Assembly: GCF_965638725.1 (NCBI RefSeq)
Contig: NC_134955.1
Coordinates: 13,544,316-13,608,315 of the forward strand
Direction of reading: 5' to 3'
Source of the DNA: Aptenodytes patagonicus
Taxonomy: Eukaryota > Chordata > Aves > Sphenisciformes > Spheniscidae
Length of the DNA stretch: 64,000 nucleotides
How positions within the stretch are numbered: position 1 is the stretch's first letter; each line of letters opens with the position of its first letter. The notes beneath the pieces are model-generated. The model was given only the letters and a program-made list of their open reading frames with translations, had not been told where the DNA came from and did no database searches. The translations under genes were made by a program, and so were the position numbers. Below are positions 50,084 to 64,000 of this stretch, one piece after another.

Positions 50084-50169
50084 TGCCTGATGTCTTGTCC
50101 TGTGGTACTGACACCCATAAGGGTCTTGCCTGATGTCTTGTCCTGTGGTACTGACACCCATAAGGGTCT
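50084..50169. repeat. perfect 43-bp tandem duplication
   Basis: Two identical 43-base units (50084-50126 and 50127-50169), each beginning tgcctgatgtcttgtcctgt and ending cccataagggtct. Full identity indicates a recent duplication or slippage event. Confidence 0.97.
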
Positions 50170-51667
50170 GAGGAAGGCCACATGACTCTCAGAAGGTGAT
50201 TAAAGTATTGAGAATAGGAAGTCTCAAGCAAAAGCTAATGTAGGAGCAGGGTTTTTTCTTTTGTTCTGTTGGCAGTAGTTTGATTTAAAGCAGCTGTAGG
50301 TCCCTCCCTTCCTTATTTATTTATTTATTTTGAACTAATCTTTTAGTAGTAGTACTTTCTTGTGGCTAGATGAAGAGTTCACAAAGAACTGGAAAAGTAG
50401 TCCCTCCTTTTTCTTGCATAGTCTTACTGATACGTACCCTTCAGTTTATTGATTTGTCAACAGAAGACTTTACTCAGTTCAAAGTTTTTTAATGCAAAAT
50501 TTTTGTCCAGAAGCAAAATGTAAATGTAAAATAAATTCAAGATTTTAGCCTTTTTTATATTTTCAGAATATCTTCAAGAGAACAAAAATATTTCTACGTA
50601 TCATTAAGCTTATCTCTTCTTTGTGCTATTTATCACATTTTTATTCCTGGTAAGTTTCAGAGAATCAAATACTGTAATAATTTTATCATATTACAGTTAA
50701 AAATTTCTTAGATGGTAGGAATAGGAGTACTAATATTGTCAGAGACTTAAATATGGAAATAGGGTATTAATCACATTTCATGTAAATTGCGGAATGTAGG
50801 CTATCGAGTGAGATTAGAAGCTATCTCTCATTATAAAAGCACTATATCAGAAAAGAACATTCTCTTAAGTAGTTTTTGCCTGCATGTAAGGGTTTTGTAC
50901 TACTGTTTTCTAATAAGCCATCTGTCATTCAAAAAGAAAAGTCCTAGATCTGGGAAGTGAGGGGATAGGGAGGAACGAAAGGACTTACGGATGTTCAAAT
51001 GACATCTGAGTTTATCTCTGAGGTGCATCAGACATACTGGAGCAGAGGAGATTTTGCAAAATGCCTGCTGAAAACTTGGTCCTTGTTTTCTGCAGAAACA
51101 CAGGTTGTACACTCAGGTTAAGCCAATGTTTTCTATTTTCTTGAAATTTGGATCCTTCTTTTATCTCATTTGTCTGTCTTGGTCTCTAAAATGCCATCAC
51201 TCTTGTAGTCTCCATGGACTGACGCCCCAAATTGCCTGAGTTAAGGGGTGCTGCCTTTCACAGCTGGGCAGGGCATAAGTTGCTTCAGCGTGGGGAGTAG
51301 GCTCTCGGTGAGGGATGACCACAAGTATAGGCACTCAGGTCCCTGTCCTGCAGGAGGTGAACCAGCATCAGCAGTTAAAGGTAGTTTTCAGTGCCTCACT
51401 CATGCTAGCCATCTGAAATGCAAGAACAACTCTCTTCCATAAAGTTGAGCATCTTCAACTTGATGGTTTTCCAAGAGTTAAAGGTAATTATAATTAATAG
51501 TTCCCTAGTTAAACCCCTAACATTTTCAGGTATTGCTTCTTCTCAGTTCTCCACTGTGGAGGAACAGAGCTCTAGCCTTGCCTGAAAACGTTTAGATAGG
51601 CATGCCTTCTTTAGTGCTTTTTAACTCCCTCTGAGCCTTTTTGCACAGCTTCTACTTTTTTTTCTAG

Positions 51668-51691
51668 ACTTTGCTAGTCTACTAGCAAAGT
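51668..51691. repeat. 11-bp perfect inverted repeat, 2-base spacer
   Basis: ACTTTGCTAGT is followed by CT and its exact reverse complement. It could extrude as a small cruciform; no function is evident. Confidence 0.9.
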
Positions 51692-52267
51692 AGACTTTGA
51701 GGAATCATGTGCAAATCAGTAGCTCTCCAAGGGAATTACAAGAGTACCCAGAAATATTGCTTTCATTATCACTGTCTTGGCAGTACTGATGAAGTATGTC
51801 CTCACGTGGTGCCAATTAAAAGCAAAAGTTCATTTTTATTTGACACTCCAGATCAACAACTTCCCAAGTTTAATGAAGTATTTTGAAATCCTCTAAAAAT
51901 GTGTTGTATACCATTTGCTTTAAAGGAAAAATCTATTATAGTTTTGAACTGTCTGGTGGAAAAAATGCTTTTTTCCATCTCTGAATGCAACCAGCAATCT
52001 GTAGAGAGGCAAGCTGAAGTACCATTTTTTACTATTGGTTTTTTTTTTGTTTTTTTGCAGATCTGCTGTCCAAACCAGTATGTTGTATTATGCCAATCTA
52101 CTTCCTCATCAGTGCGGCAGACAGCTGTGGTTAGAATACAAGGCTTTTGTGTTCCACCAGCCTCCTCATCTCTCAGGTTTTATTCTGTTTCTTCAAGCAG
52201 TGGACACGTTCCTGCCAGTCTCTGCGCTTTTATTTAATTTGGGCAGAGCCTGTATAAGACTGAACAG

Positions 52268-52480
52268 ATGGCTGAAAACAGTGAGGGGAAGACCATAAAA
52301 TGTACCACGTGCTCAGCCTTGTTTGAACCAAGCAATGTTGCATTTTTTTTTTGCCCTCATTGCAACACAGATCACATATGTTCTGGAGGTGTGTTAGCAG
52401 AGGCATCCAGCCAAGCAGCCAGTGACAGAGAGGATAACAAATAGCCTCACCTTTCCAAGGATTCAGCATGTGTAGAGGAG
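52268..52480 (+). pseudogene. STK33: putative STK33 first coding exon, in-frame TAG
   Basis: From the ATG at 52268 the frame reads MAENSEGKTIKCTTCSALFE, resembling the human start MADSGLDKKSTKCPDCSS. It then reads a second pair, FFFCPHCNTDHIC. The two CxxC pairs look like a small zinc ribbon. A TAG at 52442-52444 follows codon 58 (REDNK*PHLSKDS). The frame then stays open for 12 more codons to an excellent GAG|gtaagc donor in phase 0, as if a Gln codon had become TAG. The T10 run inside the exon (FFF) is a possible slippage or sequencing-error site, but the frame on both sides is coherent. Similarity to human is limited to the N-terminal dozen residues. Confidence 0.5.
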
Positions 52481-54840
52481 GTAAGCAAACTGGAATTGGA
52501 CCTATCTTTCTTTGCTATGTATTTTTGAAGTTTGTATTCAAGAGTAGGTATTTCTTCATATTCTACAGTTACTAGTGCTCATTTCTCTGAAGTAAAGCAG
52601 GGATTATATTTCCCAATGAATTCTTTAAAGTATTATATAATAGAGTAAAATCTCTTCCACAGAGAATGTTTTTGAACTCTTGCACCTAATGACAACGTGA
52701 TGTTATTTTCAATAGTTATAGAATGTGCTGGGTTCCAAGAAATTAATGAAAACACAGAGGGGTAGTTACACCAGGTAAGCACGACAGCAATTCCACAGCA
52801 GAAGCTTTTCACTGTTTAAAAGAATCCATTCATTGGAAGTCATGTTGAATAAACTAACTTAAAATATTGAACTTTTAAAAACTGTTTATATTTTTAGACA
52901 TTTAGCATGATTGTTTTACCTCAAGGTAATATAATAAATGGGATCAATTATGTAATGTTTTGAAATGGTGTAGTGGTTTGTAATGATATTTATCTGGTGA
53001 TATCATGCCTTAATTCTTAAGGTTGAGTCAATTCATGCAGAAGGTTTGTCTGCACACCCAATAGATATATTTTCTTACCATTGTATAAACTGATGAAGAA
53101 ACGTATGCTCTAAAGGGCTTATTAGTCCTACAAGTAACCTAACATATGTTAGATTATGTTTATAGGCTGTAAAGTTATAAATTAGTCTAAGGATTTAGGT
53201 CTGGGTAAGTATGTAGGGAAAAAAATAAAGTTAAAGAAGTAAGTAAAACTCTATTAAATCCATGTCGGAAATAATCAGATGATACCCAATTAGTTAGTCC
53301 ATCCCGTGGTCAGTGAATACGTTCTGAATTAGGATTATTCATTGACTCAACCCCTGAAGAATTGACCTCATGTACTATTCACATGCTTTACAGCTCTGTT
53401 GAATAGTACTCTAAGTACAACTAACTTGATTATTAGAAATACTGGGAATGCTTCAACACATTCAGTCGAAGTTAATGAAATTTGGATGTTCATCATATTT
53501 TGAAAATCAAGCTTTTGTTTTAGGAGTCAGAGTTTGCATGCGGTGGGCAATTTTCTGTTTTTCCTACCACCCACTGTACCCCTGATGTCTTTCAAATATG
53601 GTACTCTTCAGCTATATAATAGTGTGTAAATGGTAATACTATACTAATGATAGAGGTGAAAAAATTTAGGCAGAAGTTGGATTTAAAGTTGATTGTCTTT
53701 AATTTCTCCATAGTTCATTCTCATAGATGTACAGAGTCTCTTTTCCTATCATTCCTGCAGTAGTTAACACATTGATGCAGACATATTTATCTTGTATCAT
53801 AGTCCCTTCTTTAATATTGTAGACTTTAAAATTGTTCGGTTGAAAACTTTAAAAGCTTTTGTTGGAGGAGTTATATGTATATCTGAAAAGAAAATTGAAA
53901 AAAGCACTGAAACTGAAATTTCAGAATAAAATCCATCATTTTGGATATTAACATAAATGGGTCCCCTTTCAAGTAGAATTTCTACATATACATTTCTTTA
54001 TATTCATATACATGGGTATAAAGTAACTATCATCCTAAATTAGTCATATCTGAATATACAACCAATTATTTGATTTTGTGAATTATGTGGAAATTATGGT
54101 TAATAGGAGGACACACAATGTCTCAACAAGGAAATTAGAGATGTGTAGACATAGATATTTGTGATACTGCAAGAGCACTACCAGATTATATTGGATAGTC
54201 ACCTTTATTACCCCTAGCAATTGAACTTGTAGTAGCTCTCTAGTTGGCTATTTCATTGCTGGCATCTAAACAGTATCCACTTTTAGATCTCATAGAAGTT
54301 TTATGAAAATGCATTAGAAAGTTTGATTAAATGATACTCTTTTTATGTGAAACATGCTTGGTTTTTTCAGTATAACATTCAGGGAGTGCTACTTTATTAA
54401 GAACAGTTTTTAATATGTAAATTCTCAATTACAGACAGTTTTTGCAATTCCCAAGCCATAGGCATCATGGAAGGTGGTTTTCTTTTTTTGGTTGGTTGGT
54501 TTGTTTTATATACCACTAGCATTTATACAGTGACTATCCACTCACTGTCTCGGTAGCTGAATTGTTAGCAGAGTCATTATTATCCCAGATTGACCAGAGA
54601 AGTCAGTGGGTATTTGTTCGACAGCGGATGAGGCAAGCCAAGCATTTCTCTGTGTTTGATTTCCATCCGCTGCAGATTATTCCATCAGCTGCTGCAATTT
54701 AAGAATTTGCTTCCCCCTCCTGCTTCCTTCACAAGCTTTGTAGTACCTCTGGCAAAGACAAAGTGTCCTACTCGGCAAAACATTTTGGAACCAACATAAT
54801 TTCAGATACCTGAGATAAATATGTGAAAAATAAAGGGGAA
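52481..54840. other. STK33 intron, no exon recognised
   Basis: I searched for the N-terminal STK33 exon or exons that should precede the glycine loop and found none. An interval 52717-52774 (caatag acceptor, ccag|gtaagc donor) has exon-like borders, but every frame contains a stop. Otherwise this is AT-rich unique sequence. Confidence 0.45.
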
Positions 54841-55870
54841 AATTCCTATGAAACAAGGGGGGGACTTCCTAGAAAGCACGTAGAAAGTTTCCTAGAAAGC
54901 ACAAGGTAAATTCCTGGAAAGCAGAAGAGAGATTTCCTAGAAAATGGAGGGGATTTGCTGGCAAGCTTGAGGGTAGTTCCTGGGGAGCAGTGGGGAGGGT
55001 TCCTACAAAGTAGAGGTGGGATTTCTTAGTAAGCATATGGAAAACTTCCTGGAAAAAGTGAATGGAAAATTTCCTAGAAAGCAGAGGGAGGCCTACACAG
55101 CCAAGAGGCGTTTCTTAGAAAGCACATGAGAAATTCCTGGAAATCAGTAGGGGGAATGCATAGAAAGCAGACGGGGGAGTTATTAGAAAGCATTTGGGAA
55201 AGCAGGTGGGAAACTGGGAAGCTGCACAGGAATTTCCTAGGAAGCACAAGGTAAATTCCTGGAAAGTAGGGACAGAATTCCTAGAAAGCAGAGGGGGATT
55301 TCCTAGAAAGCACATGGGGGAAACACCTGCAGAGCAATGGGGAGATTTCCTGAAAAGGACAGTGGGAATGCCTATATGTGGGGAGGGTATTCTTGGAAAG
55401 CACAGGAGGAATCCTAAAAAGTAGAAGGTAGAAAAAGGAGGAGAGCAGGGTGGGGTGTGTGTGGAGAACACCTGCAAAGGTAGAAAGCACCCAGAGAATT
55501 CCTAGAAAGCCAAAGGGAGATTCTAGAAAGCACATAGGAAATTCCTAGAAAGCCGGGGTGTGAATTCCCAGAAAGCACATGAACACGTCCTATAAAATAA
55601 AGGGGCAATTCCCAAAAATCGTGTGCAAAATTATGGACACGTGGAAAATTTCCTAGAAAGCGGAAGGTTAATGCCTAGCAAGCAGAAGGATAGTCCTGGA
55701 AAGTAGTGGAGTGCATTCCTAGAAAGAACAAGGTAAATTCCTACAAAGCACATTTTGCGGTGGGGATGGGCACTCCTAGAAAGCAGAAGGGGAATTTCCC
55801 AGAAAGCATGTGGGAATTTCATGGAAAGTAAAGAGAGGAATTCCTAGATAACAATTATGGAATTCCAGGC
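54841..55870 (+). repeat. minisatellite array B, TTCCTAGAAAGC units
   Basis: About 40 degenerate tandem units of roughly 22-28 bp, consensus near TTCCTAGAAAGCACANGGGAA. Exact CCTAGAAAGC occurs nine times and exact TTCCTAGAA ten times. The G/A-rich spacers (agaggggga, acaaggtaa) recur between cores. The array is the reverse complement of array A and longer. The open frames on the minus strand (55115-55822) are repeat artefacts with recurrent SRN and FLGI motifs, not genes. Confidence 0.93.
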
Positions 55871-56528
55871 AATCACAAGTGGTGGGGTGAGATCATTGAG
55901 ATGGGTGAGGTGACTGAGACAGGTTGGGTGGTGGAGTCAGGGGTTCCACCTAACCCTGGCAGGGGTCTGCATACCAGTGGCAAAGTCACAGAGTGTTTGC
56001 TGTGGGTCCTGAATTGTGGTCAACATGCTCTGTGTACAGGCATTTGCACAGCAAATTTCTGAACTTTAATCTTACCACAAATTAAAATTTGTAAGTATTT
56101 TGTTTCTGAAGTCATATTTGTACTCATTGCTGTTCTAAGTCAAAACTATGCTAGCAATTTCTTTGCGCACTGACCACACTGTTCTTAATATTTCAAAATT
56201 GCACCTTACCTGCTACTCCTCTGGGATCGTGGTTAGTATGGTGATAGCTCATGGTACTTCGCAAAGTGAAGTAGAAAACTCATACTGAACTCTACACGTT
56301 GCTGGGCCTAAAACTTATGGTAAGCATGCATGAAGACTGAAACATAGTCAGTAGAAAAATATGTAAATATTTTTGTTGAAAAATCAGACTGGTTCTCTGC
56401 TATTAAAAACATCTTTTAAACGTTTGATTGCAAAGTTTAGTTTACTTTAAATTCATGGATAATAAATATATTATGTTAAAACTTTTTTAAAGCGGCAGTT
56501 GCTTTTTTATGATTATCTGTTTCTTTAT
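55871..56528. other. STK33 intron between array B and glycine-loop exon
   Basis: A short GC-richer tail of the array (to about 56000) is followed by AT-rich sequence. No exon was recognised. Confidence 0.5.
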
Positions 56529-56531
56529 TAA

Positions 56532-56642
56532 ATCTATTCTTTTGGAAGATAACTAGGACAAGGCAGCTTTGGGGTGGTAACTGAAGTAAAACACAGGACT
56601 ACAGGCAAAAACTGGGCCATCAAAAAAGTTAACGGGAAAAAG
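56532..56642 (+). pseudogene. STK33: STK33 glycine-loop exon with TAA
   Basis: The frame reads IYSFGR, then TAA at 56550-56552, then LGQGSFGVVTEVKHRTTG and KNWAIKKVNGKK, ending at a gtaaat donor. The human protein has IYTFGRILGKGSFG at the same place, so the TAA replaces the Ile codon between Arg and Leu. A second TAA stands just before IYS (56529-56531), where human has Glu. The GxGxFG loop and the catalytic Lys (WAIKK) are intact. An alternative is that a shifted acceptor (ctag at 56553-56556) now starts the exon at 56557, removing the stop. The IYSFGR match argues that this is secondary or coincidental. Confidence 0.72.
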
Positions 56643-60564
<3,922 letters not shown>

Positions 60565-60732
60565 TGACAATTGTAGCAGTTCTGTTTCAAGAACTGGTTT
60601 TAATATCCAGGTATTACTGTAAGACCTGACTTTGATACCTATTAACAGCTTTTGAAATGAGCTACTAAATGGTGTTATTAGGGAAAAAAATTCATTTTGG
60701 AAGCTAAGTGCCACTGCTGAAAAAGTGGTGGG

Positions 60733-60754
60733 TTTTTTTTTTTTTTTTTTTTTT
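60733..60754. repeat. T22 homopolymer
   Basis: A run of 22 T residues in the intron after the catalytic-loop exon. Confidence 0.95.
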
Positions 60755-62544
60755 AAATGATAAGTATATTTCTAGGTCAATTAAAATAAAAAAAATCCTT
60801 AAAGTAACCATACCTTGTTCACTTAGATCTACATTAGCATAGTCCCAAGCCATTAGTTACAAGAAGCCAGCAGGTGCTGTGAGATGTAATTAATTTTTAA
60901 AGTAGGAATATTGTCAATTTAATGTAAATCTGTTAGTAATTTAGAAAAAAAGCCTATTTAGACTGCCCTTGATTGAAATACAAATATCAAAAGAATCCTA
61001 TAATAGATTAATAAAGATTTACTACCTAAAGACAATGTGCCATATGCTTACATCTTCTTTTTATTGAAAAAAATAGTCTTTGATGCTTAATAAATCATAT
61101 GCTAATTATCCATTGTTGCTTTGCTGTTTTAGTAGTAGTTACTGTGAAAATTTAGGCATCTTCTAAAATTAGCTTGTAGAACTGAATTATTGGATCATGA
61201 ATGTACGATCTTGGGTAAAGTCCATGTTGAGAAGCGTTTCAGACACTGAAGAGTGCGGACAACTCGGTAACTCATGGTGGGAGAAGTCCAGGGTGCAGAA
61301 CTCTGTTTGCTATGTTTCTTAGAGCCTATGTATTTTTATATAATATTATAGTCATTTTAAGAAGCATAATTTTGGATTTCCCTATATCCTTCAGATTGGG
61401 GCAGTTTGTACCTTTCTTCCTGCAAATGCCAGAGGTAGGCGAGACATTGATGTAAATCTTCTGGTTTGTCAACCGGCTTTCCATTCTTGTCAGTTCACCA
61501 CTTCCATCAGTGGAAACCATAACGGCCAGCTATTCTGGTTTCATGGCCTTGCTTTATATATCCATTTGGAACAGCTATTATCACACTCTGTCACCTCTCC
61601 TTCAAGGTGCAAGCATCTTTCCTGGCCTCTGTCCTGCGAATGAGCACATATCTTTCCCCATTTTCCTTGTTCTCCTGATTTTAGAGGAGAATAACTCCTG
61701 AATGACTTTAATGGAAGAACTGGAAAACAAGGAAGCACACCCCAAAGCTGGTATGGCTAGTAGGAATAAAACCAGCTACAGGAAAGGGGAGGTCCATCAC
61801 ACAGCGTGAAAAGAGATAAACAGCTAAGAACAACATTTATCTGCTTCAGAGTTTTCAGGCTTGAGGCAGCTGATGTTAAACATGAAGCTAAGGTTTGCAC
61901 CCTCCTGTTTTTGGCTGTGAGAAATAGTATCCCTGAATCTTTATGACTTTATGGTTTGGGGCAGGACATGCAGGGAGAATTATGGGAGAAATCTAGACAC
62001 AGATTCCTCCTGGTGAAAGAACAGAGATTCTTCCATATGATACACTAACACATGGCACAAGTGCATACTGGCATGGGATTTAGATGAAATTTTGTTTATA
62101 AGTATAGATAGACCTTCAGTTTCAAGTCACTTGTAGGTATCAGGACATTCCTTCCCAAACTCAGAGATACTGACAACTTCAGGTATATGTATTGTCTCAC
62201 AGACTTTGAGATAAAAAGTGCAAAAATATACTGAAGAAATTAGCTTCTCCATGTAAATATTACACCTGAATAAGGTTTTACTATCAGGATAAAACCCCAT
62301 CTATTAAAAAAAATAAAACCAGCATTTCTTTGCACCCTTTGAAATGCTTTCCCACATGAGGGATGAAGTCAAAGCCCAAGGGATGGGTGCTAAACACTTC
62401 CAGTTTTTGCAGCAAAAAAGACAGCGTTTAAGTCATTTTTTATAAGGAAAGGTGACTCTCCAAAAGGAAACAATAGGGTTTCCATTTTGCTGTTTGTGTG
62501 TATGTAGAGTATTATACCTGTATGGAAGATGTTGTGAGTGATTT

Positions 62545-62558
62545 CCCCCCCCCCCCCC
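62545..62558. repeat. C14 homopolymer
   Basis: Fourteen C residues after gattt; the length is likely polymorphic or error-prone. Confidence 0.95.
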
Positions 62559-63180
62559 ATTTGAATATCAGAGCTCCTCGTGGTTTTGTCACATGGGAAA
62601 GGAAAAGGAAGAAGGAAGTGAGTTTAGGTAATAACAGCCTATTCTAGGACACCCAAGATACCTGCAAGGAGGTACTAGAGAATAGGAGGTGCTACCCTCC
62701 ACCCCTCCCACTCCCCCACAATTTGTTTTCCCCATTAACAAAGAAGGTACAGTGGCTGAACTGTAATATCCTGGAATGCCAAAATACTAAATTTATGACC
62801 AAACCACTTATTTCATCAGGGTGTACAGCATGACTCTAATATTTTAAGTCAACTTTTTTTCACTTCCAGGGCTTTGATATAGTGCTGATTATGGCATGAC
62901 AATTATTTGAAAGACACAGACTTTTAGTTTTGTCTCCTTACAGGTAACTTTTAGAGGCAACCATAATTTGGCCCCATTTCATTTCACTTTCATTTCACTA
63001 ATATCTCAAATACACAGTGCTTAAAGTGGTGAGGAGGCAGAATGCAATAATCTTAATAATCTTATTCCTTCATAGTGGGTTAACTAACGTAAACTTGGGA
63101 AAGTAGTTTTCACTCATAGACACCACTAAAACGAAAAGGAGCAGCTGAAGTTGTTTTTTTGTGTGTGTTTTCTTTTTTTA

Positions 63181-63250
63181 CCCCCCCCCCCCCAAAAAAA
63201 AAAACCCCAAACAACAAACCAAACCCAAACCAAACCTAACCACAACCCCT
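63181..63250. repeat. C13-A11 tract and CCAAA-rich low complexity
   Basis: Thirteen C then eleven A, followed by an aacccaaaccaaacc-type purine/pyrimidine-skewed stretch. Confidence 0.9.
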
Positions 63251-64000
63251 AGCTTTGTAGTTAAAACTTTGCCCACTGTAAAGGGTTTTTTTGGAGGGTT
63301 GGGAGAGGGTGGACACACGAACCTCTGTTTCAGTGAATTCCAGGATTATAACTGGACAAGAGAGAAATTTCTAAATGTGGGTATGATCTCTCTCTTTCTT
63401 AATTTGCTCACTCTACTTCTGTATAGAATAAAATTCATTTGGTTCAACTTAAACCAAATCAAAGTTAAGTTTTGGTTTTAGTTAAGATTTTCTAGCCATC
63501 ACCTTTTGGTTGAATGTTGGAGCTGGTGGTGTACTCTGATGTCTGGTTCAGACCAGCAAAACAACAAATAGAAAACTGCCTCCAGGAAGTGAAATTTTCA
63601 GTTTGCATCCTCTTTTCTTAAAGACCAGCTTGAGAGGCAGTGGAATCTGTATCAGTCTAATGGACGAGAACAAATGCATTTGTGCAATATAATATGAGGT
63701 GCAAATTTCAGTGGGCCAAAGCTGCTGACCCACTGACCGGTTGGCCCTGAAAGGCTGCCCTGAAGGCAGAGGGGGAAGGTCTGCTGCATAGTTGGGTTTG
63801 GAGCCATGCCAAGGATCATCTCTTTCTGGTGGAGACAAGGGAGGCACATTTCCAGCCATTTGTCTTTCCTGCTGCTACATGTCCCAACAGCTGTGAGGAG
63901 GAACGGACCCACAGAGAGCATGCTGTAGCCAACAGTTGAGGAGTTGTCCATGTTCATGTGACAGTTTAGGTTTTCATTTAGGTTCTTAACAAGCAGCACT

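Larger units (their letters stand above)
48593..52267. other. stretch between array A and first STK33 coding exon
   Basis: Mostly unique AT-rich sequence. It holds a perfect 43-bp tandem duplication, an ATTT microsatellite (50313-50331) and a short perfect inverted repeat at 51668-51691. Immediately upstream of 52268 is a T-rich stretch with a possible cag acceptor at about 52061, which could start the exon containing the STK33 initiator. Open frames at 51899-52298 overlap that exon in other frames. Confidence 0.5.

Noticed and set aside
52717..52774. Interval with caatag acceptor and ccag|gtaagc donor as an STK33 exon
   Set aside because: All three frames contain stops and the peptide fragments do not match STK33; kept only as a note on possible decay.
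55115..55822. Minus-strand open frames in array B (up to 120 codons)
   Set aside because: Same artefact as in array A; low stop density of the repeat unit, no domain.
63181..63250. CCCAAACC-type stretch as a telomere-like repeat
   Set aside because: It is irregular low-complexity sequence without the vertebrate TTAGGG/CCCTAA unit.

Overview
This window is bird nuclear DNA. It is AT-rich, intron-rich vertebrate sequence carrying four CR1 LINE insertions whose 3' ends show the avian-type ATTCTATG-like octamer repeats. Its unique exons match two genes that are neighbours, in the same order and orientation, on human 11p15.4: TRIM66 followed by STK33. I could not identify the species.

Layout. 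Positions 1-8169 hold the last five coding exons of TRIM66 on the + strand: end of the PHD finger, linker, two bromodomain exons with the C-terminal tail, and a small terminal exon. A 2.9 kb CR1 sits antisense in the intron before the first bromodomain exon. A probable long 3' UTR follows, to about 11.09 kb. The 40 kb after that is mostly gene-poor. It contains a GC/CpG-elevated patch (22.13-23.01 kb), a few splice-bounded orphan exon candidates (19155-19234 is the best), three further CR1 copies (31.36-32.20 kb minus, 32.35-36.11 kb plus, 40.52-42.19 kb minus), one ancient foldback-like repeat and some simple repeats.

From 52.27 to 60.56 kb I recognise STK33 exons on the + strand by similarity to what I know of the human protein: a putative first coding exon with a CxxC...CxxC motif, the glycine-loop/Lys exon, the alpha-C exon, the hinge exon and the HRD catalytic-loop exon. 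The hinge exon has an in-frame TAG and a net +2 frameshift, the glycine-loop exon reads through a TAA, and the first exon reads a TAG before its donor. STK33 therefore looks like a unitary pseudogene, or a severely altered gene, in this bird. Splice sites and several exons are otherwise well preserved, which suggests fairly recent loss. The DFG exon is not in the remaining 3.4 kb.

The most unusual non-genic structure is a pair of degenerate 22-25 bp minisatellite arrays, at 47.94-48.59 kb and 54.84-55.87 kb. They share one consensus but lie in opposite orientation, on either side of the putative STK33 first coding exon. The unit core, TTCCTAGAAAGC (reverse GCTTTCTAGGAA), matches the described BCL6 zinc-finger site and the STAT-type TTCNNNGAA palindrome. 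A 24-bp-stem, miRNA-like hairpin lies in an STK33 intron at 57660-57717.
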